Of a DNA stretch of 64,000 nucleotides, positions 38,817-64,000 are shown piece by piece. Below the pieces are notes generated by a model that had not been told where the DNA came from, ran no database searches, and worked only from the letters and a program-made list of their open reading frames with translations. The DNA is taken from NCBI GenBank assembly GCA_054601695.1, contig BAAHQB010000270.1, positions 62,001 through 126,000 of the forward strand, in the 5' to 3' direction. The position numbers were made by a program, and so were the translations under genes. Every line of letters begins with the position of its first letter. Within the stretch, counting starts at the first letter, position 1. The stretch comes from Amorphochlora amoebiformis. Its lineage: Eukaryota > Cercozoa > Chlorarachniophyceae.

Positions 38817-39226
38817 CTACTTTAAGGAATATATACACAACCACTGACCCCTATACATCGGATCTAGGACCCGTTGAGCATGTATAACCTCCACACAAGC
38901 ACGTTCATGCATGATTTCGTGCATCTGCTCAGTGAGGAACGCTCTACAGGTCTTATGACACTTGAAGCATGTTTTTGAGTCCTTCCGAGCACTTTGTGAG
39001 TATTTACTGCGTATGAGCATACAAACTAGCCGCAAAGGTATATTTTGGCGGTTCCGATAAATTCATCGGCCAAGGAAGATATGCGGGGTTTGTAGCCCTT
39101 GAGAGCTGTTAGAGTGTAAGTCAAATACATATATGAGCTTGTGCGACCGGTCAGAGTACTCCTGATCTCCTCGAATACCTCCAAAAACTCAACAATTTGA
39201 CCCTGAAACAGCTTGGACCGCCACAA
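38817..39226 (-). other. Unresolved non-repetitive open frames in a divergent spacer
   Basis: Two overlapping minus-strand frames of about 66 and 72 codons occupy this island: 39226-39026, with EFLEVFEEIRSTLTGR and LKGYKPRISSLADEF, and 39035-38817, with KTCFKCHKTCRAFLTEQ. Neither has a convincing ATG, and I could not join them with a normal-length intron. They lie between the divergent starts of the GTPase and PH-domain genes. They could be an undescribed gene, a frameshifted relic or chance frames. No family is recognised. Confidence 0.5.
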
Positions 39227-39462
39227 GTGTCAACTTTGTCACTGAGGCTGGTCACGAGATGATGGGAATCGATATTCTCGGATAGTACCGGGTATTAGCC
39301 TATTAGGAAACAAATTGTCGTGTAACGAAGAATGGAGCATCTACGTCACGCTCTGTTCTCCCTACAAAACTTTAAGAATTAAAATATCGGCAAATGTAAA
39401 TTTATACTTCGGCTATTTCCGAAGGGGTTGGGAGCCTGGGACGTGTGCAGCGACACGAGGCA

Positions 39463-52603
<13,141 letters not shown>

Positions 52604-52691
52604 GAGCGAGGGATAGGATTACAGGGATGGGAATGGAGGGGGGGGGGGGTGAGAAGGGCGGGGGGGGTGAGAGAAGGGGGGGGGGGGGGGT

Positions 52692-52742
<51 letters not shown>

Positions 52743-52929
52743 GAGGAGGGGGGGAGGGTGAGAGTGTGAATATGTTATATGTATGCATGTGCATGTGTAT
52801 GCTTGTATTTATATGTAGATGTGTGTGTATATGTGTAAATATTTGTATGTGTACATATTTATATGTGTGTGTGGAGTGTGTACATTACACATGGGTGCAT
52901 GTATATCTGTAGGTCGTATTATATATATC

Positions 52930-52960
<31 letters not shown>

Positions 52961-52998
52961 TCATCTATATATATATATACGTATATATATATATATGT

Positions 52999-53094
<96 letters not shown>

Positions 53095-53108
53095 CCGACA
53101 GAAATGAA
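52604..53108. other. Intergenic spacer with long poly-G tract
   Basis: Downstream of the PDZ stop, 52638-52760 is nearly pure G, with an uninterrupted run of more than 40 G at about 52695-52740. (TA)n then leads to the first myotubularin exon. No other gene signal was seen. Confidence 0.5.

Positions 53109-64000
<10,892 letters not shown>

Overview
This is a eukaryotic nuclear window, most likely from a protist or unicellular alga. Its genes are split into many short exons (about 20-200 nt), nearly all with GT..AG borders. The introns are packed with (TA)n arrays, minisatellites, CT/GA tracts and TTAGGG/CCCTAA telomere-type arrays. Almost all long open frames here are translations of (TA)n (Tyr/Ile/His strings) or minisatellites. 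The real coding signal was recovered by reading the non-repetitive islands, finding splice borders on both sides and checking that intron phases chain from exon to exon. Taxonomy cannot be fixed from sequence alone; TTAGGG-type arrays fit several protist and animal-related lineages.

Layout. (1) 465-8246, +: 3' part of a gene entering from the left, possibly an alpha/beta hydrolase. (2) 8247-10187: convergent spacer rich in CTAG. (3) 10188-12468, -: small single-pass membrane protein of about 94 aa whose first intron is almost pure telomeric repeat. (4) 13920-20303, -: about 20 exons encoding a prolyl-4-hydroxylase-type Fe(II)/2-oxoglutarate dioxygenase followed by a VHL-beta-like segment. (5) 20304-20637: divergent promoter region crowded with GTCAC/GTGAC words. 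(6) 20638-32541, +: 17-exon AGC-type protein kinase with DFD in place of DFG. (7) 32542-34210: second convergent CTAG-rich spacer with a long hairpin. (8) 34211-38626, -: RBJ-type small GTPase without the J domain of DNAJC27. (9) 38627-39462: divergent spacer with unresolved frames. (10) 39463-52603, +: PH, EF-hand and PDZ-like protein. (11) 53109 to past the right edge, +: myotubularin phosphoinositide phosphatase with GRAM domain and intact HCSDGWDRT active site.

Two genome-scale behaviours stand out. Telomeric repeats sit inside introns of at least five genes and often supply the splice sites themselves (CCCTAG|G or CCTAAG|G acceptors, G|GTTAGG donors). Exon edges are also repeatedly copied into the neighbouring introns: copies upstream of an exon carry its 5' edge with the acceptor, copies downstream carry its 3' edge with the donor, and they are separated by (TA)n. 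By function the window is rich in signalling: lipid phosphatase, PH/PDZ scaffold, kinase, GTPase and an oxygen-dependent hydroxylase. They are separate transcription units and nothing here shows that they act together.
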